Positions 1-8,554 of a stretch of DNA of 50,127 nucleotides are shown in pieces. Origin of the DNA: an uncultured Prevotella sp. (lineage in GTDB: Bacteria; Bacteroidota; Bacteroidia; Bacteroidales; Bacteroidaceae); assembly GCA_946186945.1 (NCBI GenBank), contig CAMHPC010000003.1, positions 1 through 50,127 on the forward strand, in the 5' to 3' direction. Every line of letters begins with the position of its first letter. Position 1 is the first letter of the stretch. The notes beneath the pieces were generated by a model, which had not been told where the DNA came from, ran no database searches, and worked only from the letters and a program-made list of their open reading frames with translations. The translations under genes and the position numbers were made by a program.

Positions 1-85
1 TGAGCAAGTCCTTGTTCATCTCCGTACCAAACAGTTTCTTGAAACCGAAGTCGGTGTATGGATTGATGTAGCGTTCCTGTGCCAT
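1..85 (-). CDS. Rpn/PD-(D/E)XK nuclease family protein, N-terminus only
   Basis: Only the first 28 codons lie in the window; the gene continues past the left edge. The visible start reads MAQERYINPYTDFGFKKLFG, the characteristic opening of the Rpn family (recombination-promoting nuclease, also annotated as PD-(D/E)XK family putative transposase), in which a 'D..FK..FG' signature follows the start. These proteins are common and multicopy in Bacteroidales. The start codon at 85 sits about 30 nt downstream of a good -7 box. The catalytic part is outside the window, so activity and intactness cannot be judged. Confidence 0.75.
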   Translation of the reverse strand, partial: MAQERYINPYTDFGFKKLFGTEMNKDLL

Positions 86-114
86 GTTGGTGTATGCGAT
101 TTGACTGTGTAGTG

Positions 115-146
115 CAAAAGTAAAGACTTTCGATTAAACTACCAAA
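115..146 (-). promoter_or_regulatory. Promoter of the Rpn-family gene
   Basis: On the minus strand a -7 box TACTTTTG lies at 122-115 and a -33 element TTTG at 146-143, separated by 20 nt. This matches the Bacteroidales housekeeping promoter (TTTG-N19/20-TAnnTTTG). The predicted start of transcription is near 109, giving a leader of about 24 nt. Confidence 0.65.
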
Positions 147-189
147 GAAAAACGTACAAATAGTCTGCGATATTCATTCTCCATTTTTT

Positions 190-244
190 TAGTAAAAAGC
201 AGAAAGATGCGCAGGGGTTTGTCGAACCTCATGCACATCTTTCT
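190..244 (-). terminator. Terminator of the tsaB-to-DUF3467 operon
   Basis: On the minus strand the 9-nt arms AGAAAGATG and CATCTTTCT (positions 244-236 and 209-201) enclose a further partly paired stem (GAGGTT/AACCCC) and are followed by a T-rich run. It lies 32 nt past the last stop codon of the operon. The layout is that of an intrinsic terminator. Confidence 0.7.
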
Positions 245-276
245 TTAGTAAGCCATAAAAGGGAGCGTGGCGGTAT

Positions 277-597
277 TTATGCCTCACCCTTGGTGAAGGG
301 GTTGATAGCGCGCCCGCCACCCTGACGGTTGGGCAGTTCTATGCGACCAAACTCCTGTTCGTATTTCACGATGTTCTCTTGCAGAGCCATAGCCAGACGC
401 TTGGCATGCTCCGGAGCCAGTACCACACGGCTGCGTACCACAGCCTTGGGCACACCTGGCATTATCTGTGCGCAGTCTACCACAAACTCACTGCTGGTAT
501 GCGAGATGATGGCGAAGTTGGAATATACACCCTGCGCCATGTCGGGCGACACCTCTATCTGGAGTTGTCCCTTCTGATTCTGTTGATTGTTGTCCAT
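277..597 (-). CDS. DUF3467 family protein
   Basis: A 106-residue protein with no signal peptide or membrane segment. It matches the DUF3467 family, small proteins widespread in bacteria including Bacteroidetes, through the core around residues 12-90: an 'SNFA.I.HT..EFV.DF/C' strand followed by 'P.....VRSRV.L.P.HAKRL..AL..N...YE..FG'. The molecular function of the family is unknown. It is the last gene of the minus-strand operon, 33 nt behind rseP, and is followed by a terminator. The family assignment is firm from the sequence pattern; no function is implied. Confidence 0.85.
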   Translation of the reverse strand: MDNNQQNQKGQLQIEVSPDMAQGVYSNFAIISHTSSEFVVDCAQIMPGVPKAVVRSRVVLAPEHAKRLAMALQENIVKYEQEFGRIELPNRQGGGRAINPFTKGEA

Positions 598-630
598 AAT
601 GAATGTCTGTTTTATTAGTTGTTAATATGT

Positions 631-2022
631 CTACATCACTCCTATCCACCTAAGAATGTCGTTCAGGTTTGCCACTATCATCAATAGCATCAGTATGCCT
701 ATGCCTATGTATTCGGCGCGTATCATAAACTTCTCGCCCGGTGCCTTGCCTGTTACCATCTCCCACAGCAGGAAGAGCACATGACCACCGTCAAGGGCTG
801 GGATGGGTAGTATGTTCATGAAGGCGAGAATGATGCTGAGAAAAGCGGTCATACGCCAGAACATCATCCAGTCCCACTCGGCGGGGAAGAGGCTGCCTAT
901 GGCTCCGAAACCGCCAAGCGACTTAGCACCCTCGGCTGTGAACACGTACTTCAGGTCGCCCACATAACCGCTGAGCACCTTCACACCGTATTTCACACCA
1001 GCGGGGAAACTCTCGAAGAAACCGTACTCCAGTTTCGTCTCTTTATAGTAGGTGAGCAAACTGGTCATGCCCACTTGAAGTGTGAGGTCGGGGGTGAGGA
1101 CGGTGCTCACGGTGTCGGTCTTGCCAGTGTCCTTATGTGTGAAGGCCAGCGAGACGGTGCGCACCTTGGTACTGTCGGCTGCCGTCTTGGCAGCAGAGAG
1201 TACGTCGGCCAGTCTGCCGCGCTCGTTGGTGAAGGCGCTCCATGAGTCGATGGCGGTGCCGTTGAGTGCCACTATCTTGTCACCCTTCTTCATACCTATC
1301 TTGTCTGCAGGTCCGCCAGGCATCACACTGTCTATCTCTGCCGGTAGAAGGGGAGTGACGAAGGTAGGTTGTGTCTTCAGCATGTCGAGAAGTGAGAGGT
1401 CGCCGGGCATGTTGATGCTCATGGGTTTGCCGTCGCGTATGATATCGCATCGTGTAGCATCGGCGAGGTCGCGATATAGGTCGGCATCAAACTTCGTAAA
1501 CTCACCCTCGTTGGTGCCCACCAGTATGTCGCCGTCCTTAAAACCCAGAGCCTGAGCCTCTTTGTTAAACTTCATGCCCATGGTCATGTCCTTCACTGCC
1601 ACGTAACTGTCGCCCCAGTGGAAGAGTACCATGGAGTAGATGAACAGGGCAAGGAGGAAGTTGACCAGCACACCACCAATCATGATGAGCAGGCGCTGCC
1701 ATGCCGGCTTGGCACGAAACTCCCACTTCTGCACGGGCTGCTTCATCTGCTCGGTGTCCATAGACTCGTCTATCATGCCTGCTATCTTGCAGTAGCCGCC
1801 CAGTGGCAACCAACCCACACCGTATGTGGTGTCGCTATTCTTGGGCTTCCACTTGAACAGGCTGCCCTTCCACTTGCCTATGCTCGGGTCGAAAAACAGG
1901 TAGAACTTGTCTACCTTCACCCCGAACAGTTTGGCAAAGAAGAAATGTCCACCCTCGTGCAGCAGCACCAGGATAGAGATGGCGAGCATGAACTGTAATA
2001 GTCGTATCAGAAAAATTTCCAT
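631..2022 (-). CDS. rseP: RseP-type site-2 protease (M50 metalloprotease)
   Basis: Intramembrane zinc metalloprotease of 463 residues that cleaves membrane-bound substrates such as anti-sigma factors. The zinc motif HEGGH is at residues 22-26 in the first membrane helix. A PDZ region follows in the middle (around 'MPGGPADKIGMKKGDKIVAL'), and the second active-site helix carries NILPIPALDGGH near residue 410. Hydrophobic segments flank both. The length fits the family. It lies 42 nt after dxr, a pairing seen widely in bacteria, and precedes DUF3467. Its substrate here is not evident: no anti-sigma gene is nearby. Confidence 0.93.
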   Translation of the reverse strand: MEIFLIRLLQFMLAISILVLLHEGGHFFFAKLFGVKVDKFYLFFDPSIGKWKGSLFKWKPKNSDTTYGVGWLPLGGYCKIAGMIDESMDTEQMKQPVQKWEFRAKPAWQRLLIMIGGVLVNFLLALFIYSMVLFHWGDSYVAVKDMTMGMKFNKEAQALGFKDGDILVGTNEGEFTKFDADLYRDLADATRCDIIRDGKPMSINMPGDLSLLDMLKTQPTFVTPLLPAEIDSVMPGGPADKIGMKKGDKIVALNGTAIDSWSAFTNERGRLADVLSAAKTAADSTKVRTVSLAFTHKDTGKTDTVSTVLTPDLTLQVGMTSLLTYYKETKLEYGFFESFPAGVKYGVKVLSGYVGDLKYVFTAEGAKSLGGFGAIGSLFPAEWDWMMFWRMTAFLSIILAFMNILPIPALDGGHVLFLLWEMVTGKAPGEKFMIRAEYIGIGILMLLMIVANLNDILRWIGVM

Positions 2023-2064
2023 GTCTTTGCGTTAAATAATTATGTATGTGTCCATTGTTGTTGT

Positions 2065-3213
2065 CTACAGCAAATCTTGTGCCAGTCGGCGGGCCTCAGC
2101 ATCGGTAGCCACATAGCAATCGTAGTCGGGGTGTTGCTCATAGGTCGCCTTGCCCATCACCTGTTCTATGATGTCTGCCATGGCAGCAAAGGTGCATCGG
2201 TCTTCCAGAAACGCCCTGTTCACCACCTCGTTGGCGGCATTCACTATACAGGGCATGTTACCGCCACGGGCTATACTCTCGTATGCCAGTGTCAGACAGC
2301 GGAAGCGCCGCAGGTCGGGCTCGAAGAATTCCAACGGTTGGCGGAAGAGGTCCAGTCGCTCGCCGCTCATGCTGATGCGTTCGGGGAAGGTGAAGGCATA
2401 CTGTATGGGCAGTCGCATGTCGGGCACACCCAGTTGGGCTTTCACCGAGCCATCGGCAAACTGTACCGCGCTGTGCACTATCGACTGTGGGTGCACGAGC
2501 ACCTGTATGCGGTCGGCGGGCACACCGAAGAGCCAGCGTGCCTCTATCACCTCGAAACCCTTGTTCATCATCGTGGCACTGTCTATGGTGATTTTCGCAC
2601 CCATATCCCAGGTGGGGTGGCGCAGGGCATCGCGCTTGGTCACCGTGGCCATCTGCTCATCGGTGAAGGTGCGGAAGGGACCGCCGCTGGCAGTGAGAAG
2701 TATCTTCTCTATCTCGTTGGAGTCCTCACCCACAATGCTCTGGAATATGGCAGAGTGCTCACTGTCTACCGGCAGGATGGGGGAGTGGTAGCGTGTGGCG
2801 AGGTCGCATATCAGTTCGCCTGCTACCACCAGCGTCTCCTTGTTTGCTAAGCAGATCTTCTTGCCGGCACGTATGGCATGAATGGTGGGAGCCAGACCGG
2901 CAAAGCCCACCATCGCAGTGAGCACCATGTCTATCGGTCCTGCCTCTACTATCTCGCACAGTGCATGGGTGCCACCATACACCTTTATCTCAGGGTGGCT
3001 GCTGAGCAGGCTGCACAGTGGGTCGTAGAAGCGTTCATCGGCTATCACCACCGCGGCGGCATGGAAGCGCACTGCCTGCTCAGCCAGCAGTTCGTAGCGA
3101 CTGTTGGCAGTGAGACAATATACCTCGAAAAGGTCGCTGTGCTCACTTATCACGTCCAGGGCCTGAGTGCCTATAGACCCAGTGGAGCCTAATATACATA
3201 TCTGTTTTTTCAT
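2065..3213 (-). CDS. dxr: 1-deoxy-D-xylulose 5-phosphate reductoisomerase
   Basis: The committed step of the MEP isoprenoid pathway: NADPH-dependent rearrangement and reduction of DXP to MEP in the cytosol. The 382-residue protein starts with the nucleotide-binding motif GSTGSIGTQALDVI (residues 9-22). It contains the DSEHSAIFQ metal/substrate motif, the SGGPFR loop and the ATMMNKGFEVIEA segment of the family. It is 1 nt from rimM, so clearly co-transcribed. Two other MEP genes, ispF (15668) and ispD (28126), lie in separate operons of this window. Confidence 0.97.
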   Translation of the reverse strand: MKKQICILGSTGSIGTQALDVISEHSDLFEVYCLTANSRYELLAEQAVRFHAAAVVIADERFYDPLCSLLSSHPEIKVYGGTHALCEIVEAGPIDMVLTAMVGFAGLAPTIHAIRAGKKICLANKETLVVAGELICDLATRYHSPILPVDSEHSAIFQSIVGEDSNEIEKILLTASGGPFRTFTDEQMATVTKRDALRHPTWDMGAKITIDSATMMNKGFEVIEARWLFGVPADRIQVLVHPQSIVHSAVQFADGSVKAQLGVPDMRLPIQYAFTFPERISMSGERLDLFRQPLEFFEPDLRRFRCLTLAYESIARGGNMPCIVNAANEVVNRAFLEDRCTFAAMADIIEQVMGKATYEQHPDYDCYVATDAEARRLAQDLL

Positions 3214-3214
3214 A

Positions 3215-3727
3215 TCATAAGTCTAATAATCCTACGGGCAGTGCCATCACTATGCGCTGCTGCTCCATGTTGATAGAGGTGATTAGTTCGGCACCCGCGG
3301 GTATGAGTATGTCGGTGCCTTGCGGGGTGCGCACTTCCATCAGTATGTTGATGGTACTGCTGTCTATGCCTGTGACGGTGCCCACGGGTGTGTCGCCGTC
3401 ATAGAGTTCAAATCCCACTATGCTGCGTATGTCGGTTTCGCCTTCCTCGTCTGCCAAGTGCCGGGGGAAGAGTACCTCGCATCCAGTGAGGTCGCGTGCT
3501 TGCTGCATACTGTCTATGTCGCAGAATTTCATGAGCACCGTACTGTCGTTGCGCCAGCGATACTCCTCTATGAAGAAGGGCACCAGTATGCCGTCAATGC
3601 GCAGCACCAGATAGTCGGCGTCCACACGGTCGAACACATCATTGTCTATGTATACCGTCACCTCGCCCCTCACACCATGAGCCTTGCCCACCTTGCCTAT
3701 GGGCATCACCTGCTGTTCTGCTATCAT
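3215..3727 (-). CDS. rimM: 16S rRNA processing protein RimM
   Basis: Ribosome maturation factor of 170 residues that binds S19 and assists maturation of the 30S head. The N-terminal domain opens with 'IGKVGKAHGVRGEVTVY' (residues 11-27), the family hallmark. A PRC-barrel-like C-terminal domain follows ('IVGFELYDGDTPVGTVTGI', then 'ILIPAGAELITSI'). Its start codon overlaps the murA stop codon by 1 nt (TGATG), and dxr follows after 1 nt, so translation is probably coupled. Confidence 0.95.
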   Translation of the reverse strand: MIAEQQVMPIGKVGKAHGVRGEVTVYIDNDVFDRVDADYLVLRIDGILVPFFIEEYRWRNDSTVLMKFCDIDSMQQARDLTGCEVLFPRHLADEEGETDIRSIVGFELYDGDTPVGTVTGIDSSTINILMEVRTPQGTDILIPAGAELITSINMEQQRIVMALPVGLLDL

Positions 3728-5037
3728 CAGTACGTCACCCTCTGTATATTGGCTCCCAGCGAGTTCAGTCGCTTCTCTATACTCTCATAGCCTCGGTCTA
3801 TCTGTGCTATGTTGTCTATGCGTGATATGCCGTTGGCTGACATGGCGGCTATGAGCAGTGCTATGCCGGCGCGTATGTCGGGGCTGCTCATGCGCCCAGG
3901 GCGCAAGCGCTTATGGTGGTCGTGACCCACCACCACGGCTCGGTGGGGGTCGCAGAGTATAATCTGTGCACCCATGTCTATGAGTTTATCCACGAAGAAC
4001 AGCCTGCTCTCAAACATCTTCTGGTGTATGAGCACGCTGCCCCTTGCCTGAGTGGCCACTACCACCAGCACCGACAGTAGGTCGGGTGTGAGTCCAGGCC
4101 ACGGAGCATCTGCCAGGGTCATGATAGTGCCGTCAATAAACGAGTCTATCTCGTAGTGGTCGTGATGGGGTATGAAGAGGCTGTCGCCCTCCACCTGTAT
4201 CTGCACACCCAGACGGCGGAAGGCATCGGGTATGATACCCAGGTTCTTCAACGACACGTTGTCTATGTGTATGCCGTCGCCCACCATGGCCGCCATGCCG
4301 ATAAACGAGCCCACCTCTATCATGTCGGGCAGTATGGCGTGGGTGCAGCCATGCAGACTCTCCACACCCTCTATGGTGAGCAGGTTGGATGCTATGCCGC
4401 TTATGCGTGCCCCCATACTGTTGAGCATGCGGCACAACTGCTGTATGTAGGGTTCGCAAGCAGCGTTGTAGATGGTGGTGGTGCCGCTTGCCAGCACCGC
4501 TGCCATGATGATATTGGCGGTGCCGGTGACCGAGGCCTCATCGAGCAACATATCGCTGCCCACCAATTGCTCGGCATGCAGGGCAAACACATCACGGCCC
4601 TCCACACGTTCGAAGGAGGCACCCAGATTTTTGAAACCAAGGAAGTGGGTGTCCAGACGGCGTCTGCCTATCTTATCGCCACCGGGCTTCGCCACCACAG
4701 CACGGTGGAAGCGGGCGAGCAGCGGACCTATCATCAGCACGCTGCCACGCAGCGACGAGCATTTCTTCACGAACTCGTCGCTCTCCAGATAGTCTAAGTT
4801 CAGTTCGTCTGCCTGAAACACAAATTCGTTGGTGGCAGAACGTGTCACCTTCACACCCATGTCCTGCAACAGCAGCATCAAATTGTTTACATCCAGTATG
4901 TTGGGTATGTTCTTTATGCGCACTTCCTCGCCAGTGAGCAGGGTGGCGCATATCACTTCCAGAGCTTCGTTCTTGGCTCCCTGAGGGGTGATGGAGCCTT
5001 GCAGTCGTCTGCCGCCCTCTATGATAAATGACTCCAT
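3727..5037 (-). CDS. murA: UDP-N-acetylglucosamine 1-carboxyvinyltransferase
   Basis: First committed step of peptidoglycan synthesis: transfer of enolpyruvate from PEP to UDP-GlcNAc in the cytosol. The 436-residue protein has the substrate-binding Lys in GAKNEAL (Lys22) and the repeated EPSP-synthase-like fold. In the catalytic loop the usual PGGCAIG reads PGGDKIG, so Asp121 replaces the Cys that fosfomycin alkylates. Natural Cys-to-Asp MurA enzymes are known from other bacteria (for example mycobacteria and chlamydiae) and are insensitive to fosfomycin, so intrinsic target-level insensitivity is inferred. It sits between DUF4290 and rimM. Confidence 0.96.
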   Translation of the reverse strand: MESFIIEGGRRLQGSITPQGAKNEALEVICATLLTGEEVRIKNIPNILDVNNLMLLLQDMGVKVTRSATNEFVFQADELNLDYLESDEFVKKCSSLRGSVLMIGPLLARFHRAVVAKPGGDKIGRRRLDTHFLGFKNLGASFERVEGRDVFALHAEQLVGSDMLLDEASVTGTANIIMAAVLASGTTTIYNAACEPYIQQLCRMLNSMGARISGIASNLLTIEGVESLHGCTHAILPDMIEVGSFIGMAAMVGDGIHIDNVSLKNLGIIPDAFRRLGVQIQVEGDSLFIPHHDHYEIDSFIDGTIMTLADAPWPGLTPDLLSVLVVVATQARGSVLIHQKMFESRLFFVDKLIDMGAQIILCDPHRAVVVGHDHHKRLRPGRMSSPDIRAGIALLIAAMSANGISRIDNIAQIDRGYESIEKRLNSLGANIQRVTY

Positions 5038-5042
5038 GGGCT

Positions 5043-5651
5043 CTACTTCTTCTTTTTCTTGCGTGGCTCGTTGCTTGCCAGTAGTTCCTTCTCGTTTATC
5101 TTTTCAAAGCGGAAGGTGTTGAGGTCCAGACGGATGGCACCGTCGGTAAAGTGCTCCAGGTCGGCTGCCACTTTGGTGTCGGTGGCAGAGCCGTGGCTCC
5201 ATTGCAATAGCGACTTCTTCATCTGGTTGGCAGTCTGGCGTACCAGTTCGTCGCGCTCGGCACCTTCGGGCATGGTCTTCAGTTTGTCAAACACCTCAAA
5301 GAGCATGTGACCGTAGTGGCGCACGGGGATGTTCTGCATAGGGTAGGGTAAGGGGTCGGGACGTGTGCTCAGGTTCTCTGCCTGGTGCACATCGTAAGGG
5401 TAGTCGATGTCGAGTTGGAAATTGCTCATGAGCGCCAGGTGGTCCCACAGTTTCTGTAGGTAGTCGCGGTTGCCACGGTTCTGCGGAAACATGCGCTGCA
5501 TGATGCTGATGATGCTCTCGGCACACTGTTGTCTCTCTGCCTTGGTGGGCAGAGTGAGCGCATGCTCCACCATCTTCTGTATCTCGCGTCCGTATTCGGG
5601 CAGTTTCAGCGCGTCACGCTGAGTATTATAGTCCAATCCGTCAATGTTCAT
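5043..5651 (-). CDS. DUF4290 family protein
   Basis: A 202-residue soluble protein without signal peptide, matching the Bacteroidetes-specific DUF4290 family ('LDYNTQRDALKLPEYGREIQ' at the start; the tail ends in a Lys-rich run). Members are consistently found upstream of murA in this phylum, and that is the arrangement here (5-nt gap). The function is unknown. The basic C-terminus (EPRKKKKK) could contact nucleic acid, but this is only a guess. Its conserved place in a cell-wall/ribosome-maturation operon is the main clue. Confidence 0.88.
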   Translation of the reverse strand: MNIDGLDYNTQRDALKLPEYGREIQKMVEHALTLPTKAERQQCAESIISIMQRMFPQNRGNRDYLQKLWDHLALMSNFQLDIDYPYDVHQAENLSTRPDPLPYPMQNIPVRHYGHMLFEVFDKLKTMPEGAERDELVRQTANQMKKSLLQWSHGSATDTKVAADLEHFTDGAIRLDLNTFRFEKINEKELLASNEPRKKKKK

Positions 5652-5664
5652 GTCTGTATGGGGA

Positions 5665-6354
5665 TTATATCAGTTTCTTTGGTGTCTTTGCCACGAAGTC
5701 CTTCAGATAGAAGGGCACGAAGTACGCCACATCTTCCGTCTGTTGGTTCAGCAGTTTCTTCTCTGCCAGCGGAAACATGTGTTTTGCCAGTGGCACTATG
5801 CCTTCTATCCACCGTGCATTGGGATGTTCTATCACCTGGCGGCACTTCTCGGCACCGTTGCCTATGAAGTATACGGGGTGTTGCTCCAGCCACTCCTTGT
5901 ACGTGTCGGCCTCCACTATGTCTGCCTGGGTGCCGCGCACCTCTCTTAGGGCACGGTCGTACACGGCGGCGTACACCTCCATGCGGCGTGCGTCGATCAT
6001 CGGACAGAGCAGAGCGTCATCCTCCAGTTCCCTGCCCAGAAGTACCGGCACGGTAAGCAGTTGGAGGGTGGGCACACTGAGCAATGGTATGCCAAGGGCA
6101 TAGCATATGCCTTTTGCCATAGACACACCGATGCGCAGACCAGTGTAGGAGCCGGGGCCGCTGCTCACTGCCACGGCATCCAGGGGGATAGCATGACTGT
6201 CGATAAATGAAAGTGCCTGGTCCACGTAGGTACCCAGCAGTTCGGCGTGGTGCTGACCCGTCAGGTCCTCCTCGTGGTATATGCACAAACCGTCCTCGCT
6301 CACAGCCACACTGCACACGGAAGTACTCGTGTCAATATGTAATATGCACGACAT
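5665..6354 (-). CDS. tsaB: tRNA threonylcarbamoyladenosine biosynthesis protein TsaB
   Basis: The 229-residue TsaB partners TsaD (with TsaE) in transferring threonylcarbamoyl to A37 of ANN-decoding tRNAs. It shows the ASKHA-fold start 'ILHIDTSTSVCSVAV' and the diagnostic 'SSGPGSYTGLRIGVSMAKG' segment near residues 64-82. The other subunits are not in the window. It is the first gene of the minus-strand operon and is preceded by a promoter shared divergently with yicC. Confidence 0.95.
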   Translation of the reverse strand: MSCILHIDTSTSVCSVAVSEDGLCIYHEEDLTGQHHAELLGTYVDQALSFIDSHAIPLDAVAVSSGPGSYTGLRIGVSMAKGICYALGIPLLSVPTLQLLTVPVLLGRELEDDALLCPMIDARRMEVYAAVYDRALREVRGTQADIVEADTYKEWLEQHPVYFIGNGAEKCRQVIEHPNARWIEGIVPLAKHMFPLAEKKLLNQQTEDVAYFVPFYLKDFVAKTPKKLI

Positions 6355-6381
6355 TATAAATCAATAATTTAAAATAGTGTG

Positions 6382-6389
6382 CAAAAATA
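6382..6389 (-). promoter_or_regulatory. Promoter -7 box of the tsaB operon
   Basis: TATTTTTG on the minus strand (6389-6382) matches TAnnTTTG. It lies 28 nt upstream of the tsaB start codon and would give a leader of about 20 nt. No clear -33 TTTG is seen. Confidence 0.5.
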
Positions 6390-6411
6390 CTTATTTTTCT
6401 GCAGATTTTAT

Positions 6412-6419
6412 TACTTTTG
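6412..6419 (+). promoter_or_regulatory. Promoter -7 box of yicC-gmk-nadD
   Basis: TACTTTTG at 6412-6419 matches the Bacteroidales -7 consensus. It lies about 90 nt upstream of the chosen yicC start and back to back with the tsaB promoter, so the 155-nt gap is a divergent promoter region. Confidence 0.5.
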
Positions 6420-6509
6420 CATAAATTTATTGGATGTGGCACGAGAAATGCAGGCTTATACCACGCACTCGCACATCGATCCAACACCAAATTTATACCG
6501 GAAACAGCA

Positions 6510-7385
6510 ATGATACAGTCGATGACAGGCTACGGCCAGGCAGTGGTTCAATACCAGGAAAAGAAAATCCATGTAGAGATTAAGTCGCTCAACAGCAAGA
6601 CACTTGACCTTTCTATACGTATAGCACCTCTCTACCGTGAGAAGGAACTGGAGGTACGCCAGTGTGTGGCGGCAGCTCTGGTGCGTGGCAAGGTAGACGT
6701 GTCTGTGTGGATAGAGAAGGATGCTGCTGCCGAGGGTGTGCCCATCAATGCCGCTCTCGTGGCAAACTACTACAAGCAGTTGCGCGAACTCACCACCAAT
6801 TACGGGTTGCCCGAACCCGCTGATTGGATAGCCACTATCATGCGTATGCCCGATGTGATGGCGCGCACTGAGATAGAGGTGCTCGATGCCGATGAGTGGC
6901 AGGCTGTATGCCAGGCTCTTAATATGGCTATAGAGCAACTGGTGGCTTTCCGCCGACAGGAGGGTGCCGCCCTTGAGAAGAAGTTCACCGAGAAGGTGGA
7001 CAATATAGAACGTCTTCTGGGCACGATAGAGCAGTACGAACGTGGACGGGTAGAGCGCATACGCACTCGCATAGAGGAGGCTCTGACTGCCATACCGGGC
7101 GTGGACTATGACCGCAACCGCCTGGAACAGGAGATGATATACTACATAGAGAAACTGGACATAAGTGAAGAGAAACAGCGACTGGCCAATCATCTGAAGT
7201 ACTTCCGAGATACCATGGCTGAAGGTACGGCACAGGGCAAGAAACTGGGCTTTATAGCGCAGGAGATGGGCAGGGAAATCAATACCACGGGCTCGAAGAG
7301 CAACCAGGCTGAGATGCAAAACACCGTGGTGATGATGAAGGATGAACTGGAACAGATAAAGGAACAGGTACTCAACGTATTATAG
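6510..7385 (+). CDS. yicC: YicC family endoribonuclease
   Basis: A 291-residue protein of the YicC/YloC family, reported as endoribonucleases affecting small-RNA turnover. The start at 6510 is chosen because the family begins MIQSMTGYG, seen exactly here; the reading frame is open for 31 codons upstream but that stretch is not conserved family sequence. The C-terminal DUF1732 region ends with 'IAQEMGREINTTGSKSN', the strongly conserved signature. It is followed 4 nt later by gmk, a widespread gene pair. Confidence 0.94.
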   Translation: MIQSMTGYGQAVVQYQEKKIHVEIKSLNSKTLDLSIRIAPLYREKELEVRQCVAAALVRGKVDVSVWIEKDAAAEGVPINAALVANYYKQLRELTTNYGLPEPADWIATIMRMPDVMARTEIEVLDADEWQAVCQALNMAIEQLVAFRRQEGAALEKKFTEKVDNIERLLGTIEQYERGRVERIRTRIEEALTAIPGVDYDRNRLEQEMIYYIEKLDISEEKQRLANHLKYFRDTMAEGTAQGKKLGFIAQEMGREINTTGSKSNQAEMQNTVVMMKDELEQIKEQVLNVL

Positions 7386-7389
7386 TGTC

Positions 7390-7971
7390 ATGGCAGAGAA
7401 ACAAGGAAAACTGATTATCGTGTCTGCCCCCAGTGGCAGTGGCAAGAGTACTATCATCGGCAGGCTGATGCAGCATGAGGATTTGCGTCTGGCGTTCAGC
7501 ATCTCATGCACCAGCAGGGCTCCCAGGGGCACAGAGCAGAACGGTGTGGAGTATTTCTTCCTCTCGGAGGAGGAGTTTCGCCGTCGCATACAGGCGGATG
7601 AGTTTCTGGAGTATGAAGAGGTGTATCCGGGACGCTTCTACGGCACCCTCAAATCACAGGTGGAGGAACTGTCCTCTCAGGGCTTTACCGTGGTGTTTGA
7701 TGTGGATGTGAAGGGTGGTGTCAATATCAAGCGCCACTACGGTGAGCGTGCCCTGAGCATCTTTATCCAGCCGCCATCTATCGAAGAGTTGCAACGCCGG
7801 CTCCAGGCTCGCGGCACTGACAGTGCCGAGGTGATAGCCACCCGTGTGGAGAAGGCGGCATACGAATTGACCTTCGCTCCGCAGTTTGACCGTGTGCTGG
7901 TGAACGACAACTTGGAGCGTGCCGCATGCGGGGCATACGAGATGGTAAGCCGTTTCCTGAAAGATGAGTAG
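7390..7971 (+). CDS. gmk: Guanylate kinase
   Basis: Phosphorylates GMP to GDP using ATP. The 193-residue protein has the P-loop SAPSGSGKST (residues 12-21), then the GMP-binding region with 'SCTSRAPRGTEQNGVEYFFL' and 'FLEYEEVYPGRFYGT'. Length and motifs are normal. The 3' end overlaps nadD by 8 nt. The operon yicC-gmk-nadD is a common arrangement in Bacteroidetes. Confidence 0.97.
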   Translation: MAEKQGKLIIVSAPSGSGKSTIIGRLMQHEDLRLAFSISCTSRAPRGTEQNGVEYFFLSEEEFRRRIQADEFLEYEEVYPGRFYGTLKSQVEELSSQGFTVVFDVDVKGGVNIKRHYGERALSIFIQPPSIEELQRRLQARGTDSAEVIATRVEKAAYELTFAPQFDRVLVNDNLERAACGAYEMVSRFLKDE

Positions 7972-8542
7972 ACGTATCGGACTCTTCGGTGGCACTTTCA
8001 ACCCCATACACCATGGGCACCTCAGACTGGCTCGCGCCATACAACGGCGGGCGTCACTTGATGAGGTGTGGCTAATGGTGACACCGCAGAACCCGTGGAA
8101 GCAGCAGGATGCGTTGCTGGCAGACGACCTGCGACTGCAGATGGTACGTGCTGCCACCCGACGCAGTTGCCGTCTGGTGGCATCCGGCTATGAGTTCCGG
8201 CTGCCACGGCCGTCGTATACCTGGCATACGCTGCAGTCATTGAGTGCCGATTATCCTGATGATGAATTTGTTCTGATATTGGGAGGTGACAACTGGGAGC
8301 GTTTCCCCCAGTGGTATCACCATGAGGAGATTCTACAGAGATACCATATAGTGGTCTATCCGCGTAGTGGCAGCGATATAGACATGGCTGCACTGCCTGT
8401 CAATGTGCAAGTGGTGGAGGCTCCTCTGATGGATGTGAGCAGCACTCAGATACGACAGATGGTGCATGATGGAATGCCCTACCGGCATCTTGTGCCCGCT
8501 GCCGTGGCGGATATCATCGACCGTCGCCGTCTGTACCTATAG
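7964..8542 (+). CDS. nadD: Nicotinate-nucleotide adenylyltransferase
   Basis: Adenylates nicotinate mononucleotide to deamido-NAD in NAD biosynthesis. The 192-residue protein has the nucleotidyltransferase motif GGTFNPIHHGH (residues 9-19) and the C-terminal 'DVSSTQIRQMV' (SSTxIR) motif. The start overlaps the gmk end by 8 nt. The gene ends convergently, 12 nt from the minus-strand glycosyltransferase. NAD kinase (nadK) is elsewhere in the window at 29514. Confidence 0.96.
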   Translation: MSRRIGLFGGTFNPIHHGHLRLARAIQRRASLDEVWLMVTPQNPWKQQDALLADDLRLQMVRAATRRSCRLVASGYEFRLPRPSYTWHTLQSLSADYPDDEFVLILGGDNWERFPQWYHHEEILQRYHIVVYPRSGSDIDMAALPVNVQVVEAPLMDVSSTQIRQMVHDGMPYRHLVPAAVADIIDRRRLYL

Positions 8543-8554
8543 TTTCCCTGTGAT

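Noticed and set aside
6417..6509. 31-codon upstream extension of YicC
   Set aside because: It starts inside the promoter -7 box, so it cannot be transcribed whole, and family members begin at MIQSMTGYG.
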